From Hyphochytrium catenoides (taxonomy: Eukaryota > Sar > Hyphochytriomycetes > Hyphochytriales > Hyphochytriaceae), in contig FLMG01004613.1 in the NCBI GenBank assembly GCA_900088475.1, forward strand, positions 1-49,124: DNA of 49,124 nucleotides, in the 5' to 3' direction. The notes under the pieces are model-generated. The model was not told the DNA's origin. It ran no database searches and saw only the letters and a program-made list of their open reading frames with translations. The translations under genes and the position numbers were made by a program. This document shows, one piece after another, positions 11,657-24,500 of the stretch. Each line of letters opens with the position of its first letter. Within the stretch, counting starts at the first letter, position 1.

Positions 11657-14458
11657 CTACAGAATAGATCTGAATTTGTCCGCAAGACTCTTAGGAGGCA
11701 TCGGTGGTGCGGCAAGTCGACGAAGGCGTGGAACTTCCATGTCAATGATATTCCGCAGCTGGTCAATCTCTGTCCTTCGAACTTTTTGCATTTGGCTTAG
11801 CCCAATCGTCTTCATCGCCACCTATACAAAAGATAACCAGCGCTCACTTCACTGTAGTCTTGATAATGACTTTAGTCGGAGAGTTACTTACCATAAGCTG
11901 TGGCAATACTCTCTTCCAGAGGGAGAAGACGAACTCGTCGTTCTCTACAATTTGAGTGCTATAGTGTTGCCTGAACAAGTCCGTCAGGCCTGACTCGCTC
12001 GTCAGATGCTGGCATGATTCGGTAAGGATACCCAATGAGCGATTTTTCCACCAGCGCGTAAAAAGACGAGCAATAGCGTCATACCTCGATGAACTCATCC
12101 AGCGACTTTTTACTAAAGTAGTGCACAACTCCATAGGAAGAGAGAGAGAAGGCTCCCGCTGTTATTGAAAATTCTATGGGCACACCAATGAAGAAGGAGG
12201 CTGCCGTCAACGATGCCCCACCCAGGAACACGCTGCCTGAGATCAGTCTTCTCTTCCATAGCTCGCTTGAATAGCCTTGGCGTACAGCTTCAAAGAGCTT
12301 CATAAAAAATGACAGGCAGGAACATCTGAGATTAGTTTACCTCGTCAGATAGAGAAGCACTATCAAGATAGAGGTCTCAGATGATAATAGTAGAACGGTG
12401 CCCCATGCAAAACAGCTTATTGTAAGTTCTGCTGCAGCAAAAAACGTCACTACCAGTTCACTTTAGGAGCTGAATGGTGGGTACGTGATGATCTCAACTG
12501 GGAAGCAAGAAGAAAGAAGCAACAACTCTGACGTACGGTGGCATGCATTTGAACTAGGCATGTAGAGTCATAGAGCCTGGTAATGACGTTATCAATACGT
12601 CGGTCTGGAGCTTTCAGAACTTCGTTGATAACCTACAATCCAACACTCACCCGTTAGAGATGCAGCTCAGCCACTGACATTTTTAGTCTCACTTGATCAT
12701 TTGTCTCGCGCTTCTCCTTACCTCATCCCTAACGCCGTCTAAGTCCTCCAGAGCTTTAGCTATTCCTGAATCCTTGGGGACTGGGTCCTGGCCCGGAATG
12801 TACATGGTATAGATTCTAGAAACGTGTAACAATAGGTTGAGCACACTTTTTCAGGAGGAACAACGAATGTCCCAGACTTGAGGGCTGAGCAGGAAGCCAC
12901 AAGCAAAAAAAAAGGAGCCACAAGCTTAAGACAAGAGACTTCTCACGCTCTTGAAGAGAGGGAAATGAACCAGCGTACTCCACTGTTTGCAAATCAGCTA
13001 CGTATTACTAACCTTACCTTGGCAAGTCCTTTCTAGGAATGACCTTGGATAGGTTCCAACAAAGGGACCCATAAGCCCTGGCGAAGTCATGAATACGCCT
13101 AAATTGATCCACTTTATTCATAACAATGTGCAGCTTATGGTCCATGCCTGCAATCGTAGACCTTAGTAAGCGCCCCATTATAAGCCAACAAGGAAGATGG
13201 ATTTTGATGAATGAATTGGCGAGGACTTACCGACAAGAGAGGACGTCAGGATCTCCAGTGTTTCTCCTGTTGTTCCCTTGGAAGAAAACAATGAGCATAC
13301 CCTAGCCTCTAGGTCCCCTTTCTCAAATCTCTTACCGGCTTGTCCGGATCGAAGAATAGCAGGATCACGTCTGCTCTCTCTGCAAACCACCGGGTGACTC
13401 CCACAAAGTCATAACCTCTGTCCGACACGTCCTGTTGGCTCACAATCTGCCCACCCTCGCCATGCCTTCTCAGTGCTCTTCTCTGGCTGGTGGGGCTGTC
13501 AATCATGCCTGGGCTGTCCACAAGCATGAAGTCAAGCTTTAGGTCTTTCCGCACTTTGAGAGCAGAGTGATGGATGAGGGCTGGCCCGAATTGCCTGAGC
13601 CCTGCAAATCCCAGATCTGGATCTCCTACCATGGTGGGGCCATCCTGGTCCACGTCCACATCGCCTGACGAGGACACCAAGTAATATATGAGTGTGAATA
13701 GCCGGAGACGTTACAACTGGCTTTAGTGATGAGGCTAGAACTCGACAGATGGCAAGGGATTTAAGGGCTGCAAGGAGGGGGAGAGGCGGTAATAAGGAGC
13801 CATAAAGTGAAGAATAGTTGGCACCTGGAGCGATGATCGTGAAGCTATCGTCTGTAGGGGCAACGCCTGTGGCTTGAACATTTCTGCCCAGCACCGAGTT
13901 GATGAAGCTACTTTTACCCGAAGAGTGGTTACCCAGCAAGAACACAAAGGGCAGAGACGTCATTTGGTCATTGTAGCGCTCCAGGGGACCTATAAACGTA
14001 TTAAGTAGAGAGAGAGATGAAACAATATTAGGTGAAAGTGGTAGCCCAAGAACTAGCCAATGGAGGGCGGCGCAATGCCCACAGACGGTAGGAGATAAGC
14101 CTAGGAAAGAGGAAGTTCTCTCAAGACTTCGGCCTGGCTGAAGTATGCTCTCAGGTCGATTGGAACCCACCCATGAGCCTCTTGTTCAGTGGTCCTAGAA
14201 AGTCCATGGTGATAGCATCCGTCTTCTTAACAATCTCTACTTGGGACTCCGCCGCCATAAACCTCTCTCGGTTGACACTCCCGATCGTATAGGCTCTGGT
14301 GAGGTACACACATCTTGCGGCGGGCCGCAGAGCTAGAAAGTGATCACAAAGAAGTGTAAAGAGACTATGGAACCCGATGTTAGAACATAGCATACGCTCA
14401 ACCTACCCAGACTGCTGCTCTGCAGCTTGCTGACCCGAAGGGCGGACGTCAGCATCAT
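11657..14458 (-). CDS. EHD/sarcalumenin-like dynamin-superfamily GTPase with a C-terminal hydrophobic hairpin
   Basis: A membrane-associated large GTPase. Eleven exons join in frame (14458-14407, 14332-14171, 13989-13825, 13664-13336, 13276-13231, 13147-13018, 12815-12722, 12632-12537, 12297-12085, 12008-11892, 11821-11657) to give 522 residues. G1 is GNHSSGKSS (91-99), G3 is DSPGM (176-180), and G4 is NKVD (262-265). An EHD-like LRQFG/DPDLGF insert precedes G3, and GTTGETL, GMDHKLHIV and DRRIDNVITRLYD follow EHD order. No EH domain is present. Instead, residues ~376-421 are hydrophobic with a central GVPIEF, suggesting a re-entrant or two-pass membrane hairpin, followed by helices ending in LRRL. 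The basic N-terminus looks like an organelle presequence. The junction 12537/12297 is the least certain: the family is poorly conserved there and a different splice is possible. It is divergent from MoaC. Confidence 0.85.
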
Positions 14459-15020
14459 CTTGCCAAAGGGCTGCCTTCCGCAACTTCCACTGTTTGGAGA
14501 AGTAGCTAGACGGGACAAACTCTAGTCTCTCACTGTTATCTGCACCTCTGGTGGCGCCAATAGCTGCGCCAATAGCCAACTGAAGTCTGCCGGCTTGGGT
14601 CTACTCCCGCTGTGTCCAACAGGGGAAGGAGCGGCGGAATCCGAGAGAACGATTTCTTCTCCGGACGGCTGTGAACAATCTGCGAGAGAGGAGAGAATTA
14701 AGATAATGGTATTTAGGGTAGACCTTTGTCTATTCACGGGTATCCTCGGACTAGGGTGTTACCTTCGAGGTACATAATACGGCTAACTCAGGTTTTGGTT
14801 GTGGGTCAGAATCTGGGCAATCATCTGATCACTTTTCCCAAGCATGATCGTCCGGCCTTCCCTTTCTGATCCTGTTCTTTGGCGTCGCCGCCGTTGCCCA
14901 TCTTGACTAGTCTGGCTCAGAGGATCGAAGGGAGCCCTACGATAGAGGCATTGACATTGTTACAAGGAAGAGTCGCCGCGGACCAAAGATTTGTCTTCAA
15001 GTTGCAGAGACACTCGAGCA
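14459..15020. promoter_or_regulatory. Shared divergent promoter region, EHD-like GTPase and MoaC
   Basis: 562 bp separate the start codons of two genes transcribed away from each other. Short open frames here have no start supported by splicing or conservation. No TATA-like or initiator element stands out. The assignment rests on gene geometry only. Confidence 0.45.
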
Positions 15021-15634
15021 ATGAAGGCGACGGCGTTATCTAGGGCGTATCTTCGCCTAGCCTCAAGAGGAAGGCATAGTGAAGAGACACTCAAGCGCGT
15101 TGGTTCGAAGCAAAGGCTTCATCGGGGTATGAGTTCGTTTACCCATCTCACTGAAGATCAAAAGCTACCAACGATGGTCGACATATCTCACAAGATTGCG
15201 ACGGAACGGACTGCTACCGCCCAGGCAGTTATATGGGTAAGGCTGAAAGGTGTACCAAATTGAACGCGTACTAACTGCGCTTAAAGTTGCCTGAGGAGGT
15301 GATGAAGCAGCTTCAAGCAAAGCAGCAAAATGGTGACATCATAGGGCCCAAGGGGCCAATCTTCTCAACTGCCATTGTTGCCGGGGTTCAAGGTGCCAAG
15401 AGGACGAGTGATCTCATTCCATTCTGTCACCCGCTCCCTATCGACAACTGCAATGTCAATGTCTCTATAGACGGACCCAACACGGTTAAAGTCCAATGTA
15501 CCGTCAAAGTCACTCATAAGACGGGAGTTGAGATGGAAGCTCTAACAGGAGCGTCAATTGCTGCTCTCTGTATCTATGACATGTGCAAAGGACTCTCCCA
15601 TGACATTGTACTGAAGGAGACAATGCTTCTCAAA
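15021..15634 (+). CDS. MoaC: Cyclic pyranopterin monophosphate synthase (MoaC/CNX3/MOCS1B type), 3' end lost in an assembly gap
   Basis: Works after the radical-SAM enzyme MoaA to make cyclic pyranopterin monophosphate, the first stable molybdenum-cofactor intermediate; eukaryotic orthologues are mitochondrial. Exons 15021-15236 and 15287-15634 give 188 residues before the N run. All residues expected at the active site are visible: Lys110 (GAKR), His120 (CHPL), Glu154 and Glu156 (GVEMEAL), Asp170 and Lys173 (YDMCK). About 45 N-terminal residues ahead of the core are basic and Ser/Ala-rich, fitting a mitochondrial leader; the ATG at 15021 is the first Met in this frame. Only the final SGGKSG-type tail (about 10-15 residues) is missing, and it would fit inside the 65-N gap. 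The reading frame after the gap does not resemble MoaC. It is a stand-alone MoaC with no MoaA fused or next to it. Confidence 0.95.
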
Positions 15635-15699
15635 NNNNNNNNNNNNNNNNNNNNNNNNNNNNNNNNNNNNNNNNNNNNNNNNNNNNNNNNNNNNNNNNN
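15635..15699. other. Assembly gap (65 N)
   Basis: A run of 65 undetermined bases between the MoaC coding sequence and the 3' end of the DP gene. It almost certainly hides the MoaC stop codon. The true length may differ from 65. Confidence 0.98.
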
Positions 15700-15755
15700 A
15701 ATAAATACAAAGAGTAGGATAGCTCTGCCGCGAACAGAGAGAGAGCTTCAGTCCT

Positions 15756-17488
15756 TTACGATAGAGCTCCCAGGTCATCATAGTTCTCTGGGAGGAGTTT
15801 CAGGAGCTCAGGCGGCAGCATATTCTTGAGATTTTCTCGACTAGTCCTATGCAGTCCCATGCGCTTGAGGATCTCGTTGTCATCATTAATCTCAAATGGC
15901 GCACTGAAGTTATAGAAAACGTTCTGCCGGTCTTCAGGCATTTCACACTGGATAATGGTCTGTGCGTCAGTGTTTATGGTGATGAATGGCAGTTGAATGC
16001 GTGTAGACTCGTCGTCAAGGTCTGGCGGCTGCTGTTGAGTACGAGCTTGATTTCGGATAATAAGGTTCTGGAACGCGATGTGCTGCATGGCAGGATGTGA
16101 GAGAAGTAAGAGTGAAATAGCTGTTGTAAGTACAGGGGAGGGGTCTCTGACACGAGAGAAGCTGATTACCTGCACCATCAACTCCCTCAGATGCTGCTGC
16201 TTCTTTTCGATGCTCTTTAACCGGGCCGTCTTCTCTCTCTACGTGGTTCCATTAGAGACGTAGCGTAAGCCCAGACGGATCTAACGGCAATGACAAGTAC
16301 GTGGTCTCACCTGCATGACCTCCAAGTCATGCTTCACATTAGAGGGTAACCCTTTCCACTTTATCTCTTTCTTCTCCTTAGAGATTATGTCCATTGCCAT
16401 CAAGACGTTTAACGCGTCGTATACTCGCCGTCGGATGTTCTTTTCGTCATATGTCTAGACAGGCAGTCTAATGAGTGCGATGGGCGGACCACAGATAACT
16501 TAAAGAGGAAAGTCCGCGTTGAAAGCATCAAGAACGCTCAAAATCCAATGAGTCCGAAGGGCCTCGATGATGTTAAGGCCTTTCGGGGCGATTATCTACT
16601 AACACATACTCTCACCTGATCCTGCGGCCTAAGAGACGCATTCTCCGACAGCTCCTTTACCAGATCGTCCGCAACTTCGTTGTAAGTCGTGGTCTGTTTC
16701 TCCTCCACCTTTTGACAGACCTTCATGCTGAAGTGTCGGAGGCCTTTGTTGGACTTGTCTGCCATTGTCTGCCGTGAGGCTTTCTTCTTCTTTCCTTGCC
16801 CGCTGAGGTGTATCGAGATGTATTGTATGCGATGACTGGTGAGCGAGAAGGAAGAGCATAAGACGTAGGAGCGACACACCTTTCCATAGAGAAATTGGAG
16901 ACAGAATCATCTTCCTGAAATAACTCATTCGCTTTGCGTTTTCTCGTTGAGTTCAAAACTTCTGCACCATCGTTCAGAGAGGATGTATCGGATACTCGCT
17001 TTGGACTTGTTGCGAGAGGAGCAGGCCCTGCTAACGTAACATAAATAAGAATGAAGGGTGAGGGCTGCCTGCTGACTCTCTCCCTTTTTAATTAGACCCT
17101 ACACCTTACCTGCCGAAGCCGTGCTCGTTCTTAGGTTCAGGACCTTGCCATCGCGGAGCATCCCCGAGCCCTTCGCGAGCTTTTCTAGCTCTGGATCTGA
17201 CCGTAGATCATTCAGGAAGTCCTCGTTCATATCATACTTACCCTCCCCCATCCCGGCCGATCTGTTGTCACTGGCAGGAGTCGCTCTAGTGCTAGAGTTC
17301 ACAGTCTTAGCTGCCTCCTCCTCCGCAGCCTTTCTCTGTTGCTCCTGCAATCTTTGAAGCTCTCTTTTTGTTAGCCTTGGAGTTGGAAGTGTCGAGGCAG
17401 AGCCACTTCCATTGTTGGTCCCAAGGCGTGCAGCAGCGCTTGCCGTTGCTGCTTTAGCCACGGCTGAGCCTTGTCTCCTGGTCGCCAT
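15756..17488 (-). CDS. DP: DP transcription factor (E2F dimerisation partner)
   Basis: Binds DNA as a heterodimer with E2F and controls G1/S genes in the nucleus. Six exons join in frame (17488-17110, 17027-16880, 16802-16616, 16454-16311, 16238-16170, 16082-15756) to give 417 residues. The first ~175 residues are low-complexity, with a Gln/Arg/Glu helix near residues 45-65 and a RKRK patch. The winged-helix domain starts [10 protein letters not shown] (~196) and carries [11 protein letters not shown]. Its recognition segment is [16 protein letters not shown] (~244-259), with [10 protein letters not shown] after it. A coiled coil ([15 protein letters not shown]) and the DP dimerisation domain ([27 protein letters not shown]) follow. 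The [14 protein letters not shown] signature marks DP rather than E2F. The stop is convergent with MoaC across the gap, and the start is divergent from the armadillo gene. The ATG at 17488 is the first in frame. Confidence 0.95.
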
Positions 17489-18542
17489 GTAGAAGTTCTC
17501 CCGACAAATCGGCAAATCCTGGCTTGAGCCGCCGACGATAAGGCTGCTCTGCACTTCTCAAGAGTGCAGTACTAAGTCACAATATAGCTTCTCATCAGGC
17601 CCTGAAGACCGCTTTAGCTACAATGGTACTTGTAGAGCTTATATACTCCTTCGGTTATGGACACTTGACGTGAGGGGGACTCAAACGGCCGTCAAAGCGA
17701 GGACTCTGTCATACAGCTCTCATAGTCCTGTGCTGTGAGATAGACAGAGCCAAGAGTCCACTCTTTCCCAGCTCAGATGAAGGCAGCGAGGCTGAGAGCG
17801 GGTCTGCTATCTAGCACATAAATGCAGATGCCAATCTTTTGCTTGTGGATCTTCGTTCACCTCTGTGCATCCCATCCAGCAGGCCCCTGACAGACAGCAG
17901 CAAGGGGTGGCACCTCTCAACTCAGCTTCGTTCCGTACAGTAAGAAGATCAACAGTCCAATCTCTGTCTCTTGTCTCTGTTGTCTCTTCTACCAGCCTGC
18001 TTGGTGATGGCAGCCGACTACACAGAGACCTTCTTCCATCTTCAGGGGGGCGGCAGGACCGCTAACGGTTGGTATTATTCCGATTTTTGGTAAAGCTGAT
18101 TATCACGCGGTAGTAACTAAATAGTAACTGGGTAATACTATTGGGAATGAGAAGATACGGATGAGGGATATTAACCTATCTATAACTGATCGGTATAGTG
18201 GGTGAAGCGTTACAGCGGCTGCTGTGATGGACGAGCTCAAGAATGTCGTTTGCGGGCGGCTGGCAGACCGAGGTCATCACCTGGAAGGCGCAGTTCTTTA
18301 CTCAGAGATGAAGCTTCTTCCGGCCTTATGAATGGTAGATGGACATAGCCAACTTGCCAAGAGAAATGCAGGAGAGCTGATCGAGGCTGTGCTCCATTAT
18401 TGGGAGCGCAGGTGGGGTGTGGGCGCTGAGAACAAGAGAGCCAAAGCAACATAACATGGGCAGAACCTAAGTATCAGTGGACCGTTCGGAGGCCTTCGGT
18501 AGGTTCCACCAGCAGAAGGCACCTTCCTAAACTCTCAGGACC
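17489..18542. promoter_or_regulatory. Divergent intergenic region, DP and the giant armadillo gene
   Basis: About 1.05 kb between two divergent start codons. It must contain both promoters. Short open frames (for example 17865-18065 on +) show no conserved domain. No clear core-promoter motif was found, and a 5' UTR exon of the armadillo gene could lie here. Confidence 0.45.
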
Positions 18543-21500
18543 ATGGCGAAAGTCTTGGAAACCCTCATTGCCAAAGGGCGGCGTGTAAAGCGTCCAAAGG
18601 ACCAGAGAGAAGTAGCCTTTGGTCTGGCCGACCTCTCGACACATGGAGAGCTTCACCTGAAAATAGTACAGAAAGGAGGCGTGAGTGCTCTCGTCAAACT
18701 GTTGGAAGGCTCAGAAGATCTTGAGGCCCAACGTTTTGCAGCTGTGGCACTAGGCAACATTTGCTCTACCCCGACTACTCGTCTGCCCGTAGCAGAGGAG
18801 GGCGTCATCCGGTAAATGGACTCTCACTTAGCTGTACACACTTTGTCTAATGCTGACATCAACCCAGCTCTCTGGTGAAGTTTATAAATGGCGATGGAAG
18901 TGATGCCATTGCGCGGCAGTATGCAGCGATGTGTCTAGGAAACTTAGCGGCAGAACCCGAGAATCACGAGGAACTGGTGAAACTGGGAACCATTACGACG
19001 ATGATAGCTCTACTGAAAGGTAGACTGCATAAACTTGCTTCCAGCAACATTCTGATCTGCGAAGTCTTTGAGGGTTTCTTGCATCTTGTCCACTGATGGA
19101 TTCTCTTTCTTTATTCCCCTATGGATCTATTCTCTCCTTCCCTTAATAAGACTGGCTTCCGCTTCAACTAATTATCTTCTCTTGCTCCCTCGAAGGCGAG
19201 GATGTGCAGGGCGGACGGTACGCCGCGTTTACACTTAGCAATCTAGCTGTGAACAAGAATCATCGGCAGCAGCTGGTGACAGAAGGCGTAGTTCCTCCTC
19301 TTGTTGCTCTTGCATGCTCAGAAGAGGTTAATGCTCAGAGACAAGCCCTCTACGCCTTAAGAGGTCCGTTGGCACACTACGCCACTTTTCACTCTTCCGT
19401 CTTGTTGAGGCTCCTAATAAGCTATCTTCTCCTCTGTATCGCCAAGACTGATACCCTCTCTAGTTATAGGGCGTGGAGCTCTCTGAAGCATCTGTCTCTT
19501 TCCTCTCTTGCTCTCACTCTTAATCTGGGGTCTGACTACTGATATCCCATTCCCCATAATAGGAATCGCTTTGAGCCCGGAAAACAGAGAATTGCTTGTC
19601 AAGGAAAGCATTTTGGATCCTCTCATTCTCATGGCAAGGACTGAGAACGTTGAAGTTCTAAGAGAAGTCACGGCAGCGCTTTGCAACCTCTCTTCTGTAC
19701 CCCAGAACAAAGCAGAAATTGCGGACCGATCCATATCAACCATTCTCACCCTTCTTCTCTCTGGAGATCCCGAGGTAAGCTCAACCAAGTGCATTGCTCT
19801 TCTAAGAGCGAACATCTGGTTCGAACAGTCCGTTGACATCAGGAAGCCTGTTGTTTTGCTTTGGAGACCACTTTCTTGCTTGTCATCATACCTGCCACGT
19901 GTCACAACTAGTTCATATCACACTGAGGCTTGTGAAAAGGTCATATGACATCGAGCGTTGGAACTTCTCCTATTCAACCTTTGTAAGTGGCTTAGCTCCC
20001 TGTTGTTATCGCTGGTGTAGGTGGAGCGTCTGGCATGCTCGACAGTGGCTAACCTGATGGAGATGGTGGAGCTTCATGCCAAGCTTCTGCAAGAGCAAGG
20101 ATTGCCCGCGCTTATCGCCCTTGCCTCGGGCAAAGATGCGATATCGAAGGGAGAGGCTTGCAGAGCACTAGCCAACCTAGCCGCCAATACTGAAGTCCAG
20201 CAACAGATACTGAAAGAGGGCGGTCTACAACCTCTGGCATCTTCTATCATGACTGACGACCCAATCTGTGAGCGCTTTGCAGCACTCGCTATCGCGAATC
20301 TATCTACTACCGTCTCAAATCAGGTTAAGATTGTCCAGATTGGGGCGGTTGGCCCGCTCATCAAGTTGGCACAGGGCTATGATAAGGAGTTGGAGGCGAG
20401 ACGATATGCCACTCTCGCCATTGCCAATCTAGCTGCCACAATTGCCAATCATCCTACTATAATCGAGGAAGATGGTGGGAAGAGCTCTTGGTTACTTGCT
20501 TATATCAGCATCACATCACTGGCTCCTCCTATTTATATAGAAGCGTAAAGCTCTGTCTTTATTCTCCTGCGTTAAGTACCTGTCTCTCATCTGCGCAGCG
20601 TAGGGATTCACCTTGTCACCATATCACTGTGATTTCTGAAACTGCTGGACCCGTGCTCCGTTCCTTCTGATGAGCTGCGGCTTTGAATTCTAACCCTGGA
20701 ATTCTCCTTTGGCGCTAATCGGGTCAATTTTATGGATTACAGGTCTTCGAGCTCTCTTTTCCCTCTCGAACACATCGGATCCGCTGTCCCAATACTACGT
20801 GGCGTATGCTCTAGCTAATCTGTCCAGTAACCCTCTCAACCATCGACGGATCGTTGAAGAAGGAGGGTTGCAGCCTATGATCTCCCTCACCCATTCTAAA
20901 GATCCTGACGTACATCATCAGGCTGCCGCAGCACTGAGAGGGTTAGCTGTCTCAGGTGAATGGCATAGTATTGAGAGGCCAACTGCCTAGGACGCCAAGA
21001 GTTAAAGCGAACCCATACACTTCTCTGTCTTACATTTGTTATGTCAGTCTGTCCTGATCTTTGGGTCGGGAAGGGTCTATAGGCCATCAGTGCGCTCGTT
21101 GTCTTTGCACATTGAACTCTAACGGTAGGATCACTCTATTCTCTCCCTCGCTCTAGATGAAAACAAGATGAAGATAGTTCAGGAAGGCGGGTTAGAGCCA
21201 CTTGCTCTCCTTCTTCGGTCTGAGGAGATCGAGGTCCTCAGAGAAGTGTGCGGAGCCCTGACCAATCTCTCTCTTTGTGACGAGAATAAGTATGAAATAG
21301 CCAAGTGCGGCGCCATTCCTCCACTTATATTCCACGCACAGTCAGAGGATATGGTTGTGGCTGAACAGGTGAGCCTCTCTTCCCATGCATTGCTAGGCTT
21401 GGCCGCTGCGTCTTTCAAGTTGTAGCGGCGCCGGGTCCCTGTTACATCTAGCTCACCTGCATGTCTTAAGCTTGGTCCATTGGTTGATAATCATCACCAT

Positions 21501-24500
21501 CAACAACCCTCTTATGTTCTAATCCAAAGCACACTGATTTGGGCTATCCTAGGCTTCTGCTACCCTTGCCAACTTGGCTGAAGTACCGGAGAACCAAGTT
21601 AAGATACATTTTGAAGGTGGAATACAGCCTCTCATCACAGTTATGAGAAGCCAATATGTTGAGGTGCAGAGAGAGGCAGGGAGGGCTCTGGCTAATCTCG
21701 CAGCTAATGAAGGAAACCACCAACCCATCATGCAAAGAGGAGGCCATCAGCTGCTTGTCTCTTATCTTCTCTCGCCGGACACTGCCAGTCAAAGGGTTGG
21801 CGCCCTTGGCATTCGAAACCTGTCGACCAATTTGAAGAACCACGTGACCCTAATGGAGTCTGGCGCTATGGAACCTCTAATGACGTTGGCGCGGTCAGAG
21901 GACATTGAGCTTGAGATACAACGGTAAGAGGATTCGACAGAGGACATACTTTCTCCTGTCCTGTGGGTCGACGTCCCCTTCTGACGAAGCGGCCGAGATT
22001 CTCTGCTAATGCTGCTGGCTTGTGTCAGGCTTCCATGAGAGCTCACATTTGTACGTTCTCTCCTCGTGATAGGTATGCCATACTGGCCATTGCAAACCTG
22101 GCTTCTACAGTGGAGAACCACAAAGCTCTCCTTGACGAAGGAACTCTTCCGCTCCTTATCTCTCTCTCCAACGCTCCTGACGAGCTTGTCCGCCAATACG
22201 CGGCCTTCGCATTAGTCAGGGTTGCGCATAATGCCGACCTACGCAAAGTGAGACTTCTTGCTACCTCTACAGGCCTTTGCTCCTTGCTCTGGCAGATTCT
22301 TGCAGATGCTAACTCTTTCTCAGGTCATCACCGAGGAAGGCGGGTTGGACGCTGTCCTCTACTTGGCTAGGACCGAAGATGAAGAGATCCAGAAGGAAGT
22401 CTTGCCCGCCCTATGCACTCTCTCATTCTCAGGTAACTAGATCACAACTATCGCTCACAGACGTTAGCACTTGAAGCAGTGGTTTGCTAGGTTTAATCTC
22501 CAAATCAAACCCAAGCAGTCCATTGTATTCAAATCACTTGCCTCCCTGCTACCTTTGTCCAGCTTTAGATACATGCGTCACTCCTCGTTTGCTCCTGTTT
22601 CCTTATTTCTTTACAATTTGTCCCTTAACTCTGGAGTACTCATCACTCTCATGCCTAGATCCCAACAAGTCAGAAATCTGCAAGAATGGTGGCCTGCCTC
22701 CTCTGATAGCCTCTTTGACTCGATCAAATGTTGGCAGTGAGAGGCAGAGGCAAGCCTGCTGCGCTCTAGCCAACCTGGCTGAGACAGTGGAGAACCAGCA
22801 CAGGATAGTCGCAGCGGGAGCTATTCCTTCGCTGGTGAGAGAACAGCATGGCTCAATTTCGTCCCTTACATTTGCCTGCTGATACTGAGCTCCCAGCGTG
22901 CTAATGACCTGTCCGTCGGCAGGTTGAGATTACTGGGAAGGGCTCATTGGAAGTGCAGAGAGAAGCTGCTCGAGCTCTTGGAAACCTTGCTGCCAATTGT
23001 GACTATGGCGACATCATCATGCGAAAGGTAATATACAGCTCAATCGCCTACGGGAATGGAGCTTCCCACAATCAACGAAAACAGGGCACTAACGCCTCAC
23101 TTTCCAATTTGGTCTGGGTACTAGGGTGCTGTTCCCTATCTGTTGAAGCTCTACAAGTCTGAAGTGGTAGAATGCCAACAGGTGCGCCCCTCTTCTTCCA
23201 TGTTGGTAGTGGTCGGCTTTAAGGCAGAGTCTTCTTCAACTTGTAGCCCTTGCCAGCTTGGTCCCCTACTTTGATCACTTTCTTCTGGCCTCTGTCCGTT
23301 TCTTCCCTTACTGCCGTAGGGGAAGTGCCAAGAACCCAGGTCTTCTGCACACTTCTCATCTGCTTCTCTACGCTCTTCCCGGACAGATGGCGGCAATGGC
23401 GCTGTGTAATATCGCAACCAACGTAAAGAATCAGCAAAAGATGTTGGCAGATGATCTCGGAGTCCTTGAGGCAGTGGTTGCGCTCGTCAAGACCGCGTTA
23501 GATCCCAGAGAGAAGATTGACTATGAAACTGTCCGTTATTCCCTTCTTCTCATCGCCAATCTGGCTGTGTCAGCTTCAAACCACAAGCAGATTGTTACCA
23601 CGGCGCTGCCAACACTCGTCGGTGAGACGGCATGAGCTTCGTAAGCGCATCTTTCGCTCACAATCCAGCTGACCCTATCTCTTCTTCGTCTTGATGCTCC
23701 AGGCTTCAGCAAGCATCACGACCTTAAGTGCCGACAGCACTCCGTTTTTGCTATCGGCAATCTCTGCTCCAACACGGCCTACATCGAGGAGATAGTTGCC
23801 CTGGACTGTGTGAAGCCCTTAATATCATTTGCTTTCCCTGGCGACCTGAATGTTCAGTTTCAAGCCATAGCAGCGCTGAGAGGGTTGGCAGTACATCCGA
23901 ATGTCAGACAACAGATCGTCCGAATGGGAGCCATGGAGCCTTTGATCCTGGCAGTTAGCAGTGAAAGCATTGAGGTGAGGTTGAGAAAGGATGGCTAATG
24001 TAAAGATATAGCACCATAATCTGGGGCCGGTGTGCGCTCCTCTGTCTGTACTGAAGGTCTTAGGCTTACGTCCTGGTTGATCTTTCTTTCTCCAAAATAT
24101 CCACATCTGCGAAGAGAAAGCTAGCATGACGATCCTGCCCTTGTTTCCTCGTTTCCCCACTAGGTACAAAGAGAAGCCGCAGCCGCCTTCTGCAACCTTT
24201 CTCTTAACGAGGAGAATAAGGTGACAATGGTCCGTAGCGGCTGTCTTCCAGCTCTCCTCTCTCTTGCCAACAGTGAAGACCAAGAGAGAGAAAGGTTTGC
24301 AGTGATGACCATCGGGAATCTGGCAGAGATGATAGACGGAAGGACACAGAGAAAGATGCTTGACGAAGGTAGCCCTTGTCTCAACACAATATCTCAAGTT
24401 TTGGCCTATCCAGTGACCACGCACACACCAGCTATTGCATTTCTGTCAGCAATTAAATCGTCTGTGCAGCAGTCCGAGCTGCATCTGCGTTCCATCTCCG

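Noticed and set aside
12298-12536. A 13-nt micro-exon between EHD-like exons 8 and 9
   Set aside because: It can be forced into frame, but a single intron from GTACGT to an AAG acceptor also keeps the frame and needs no micro-exon.
14522-14737. A minus-strand frame upstream of the EHD-like gene as an extra first exon
   Set aside because: An in-frame stop separates it from the presequence exon and no donor of the right phase links them.
18237-18452. Possible coding exon before the armadillo start
   Set aside because: No ARM-like sequence in any frame; the ATG at 18543 in ACCATGG context begins directly before a recognisable repeat.
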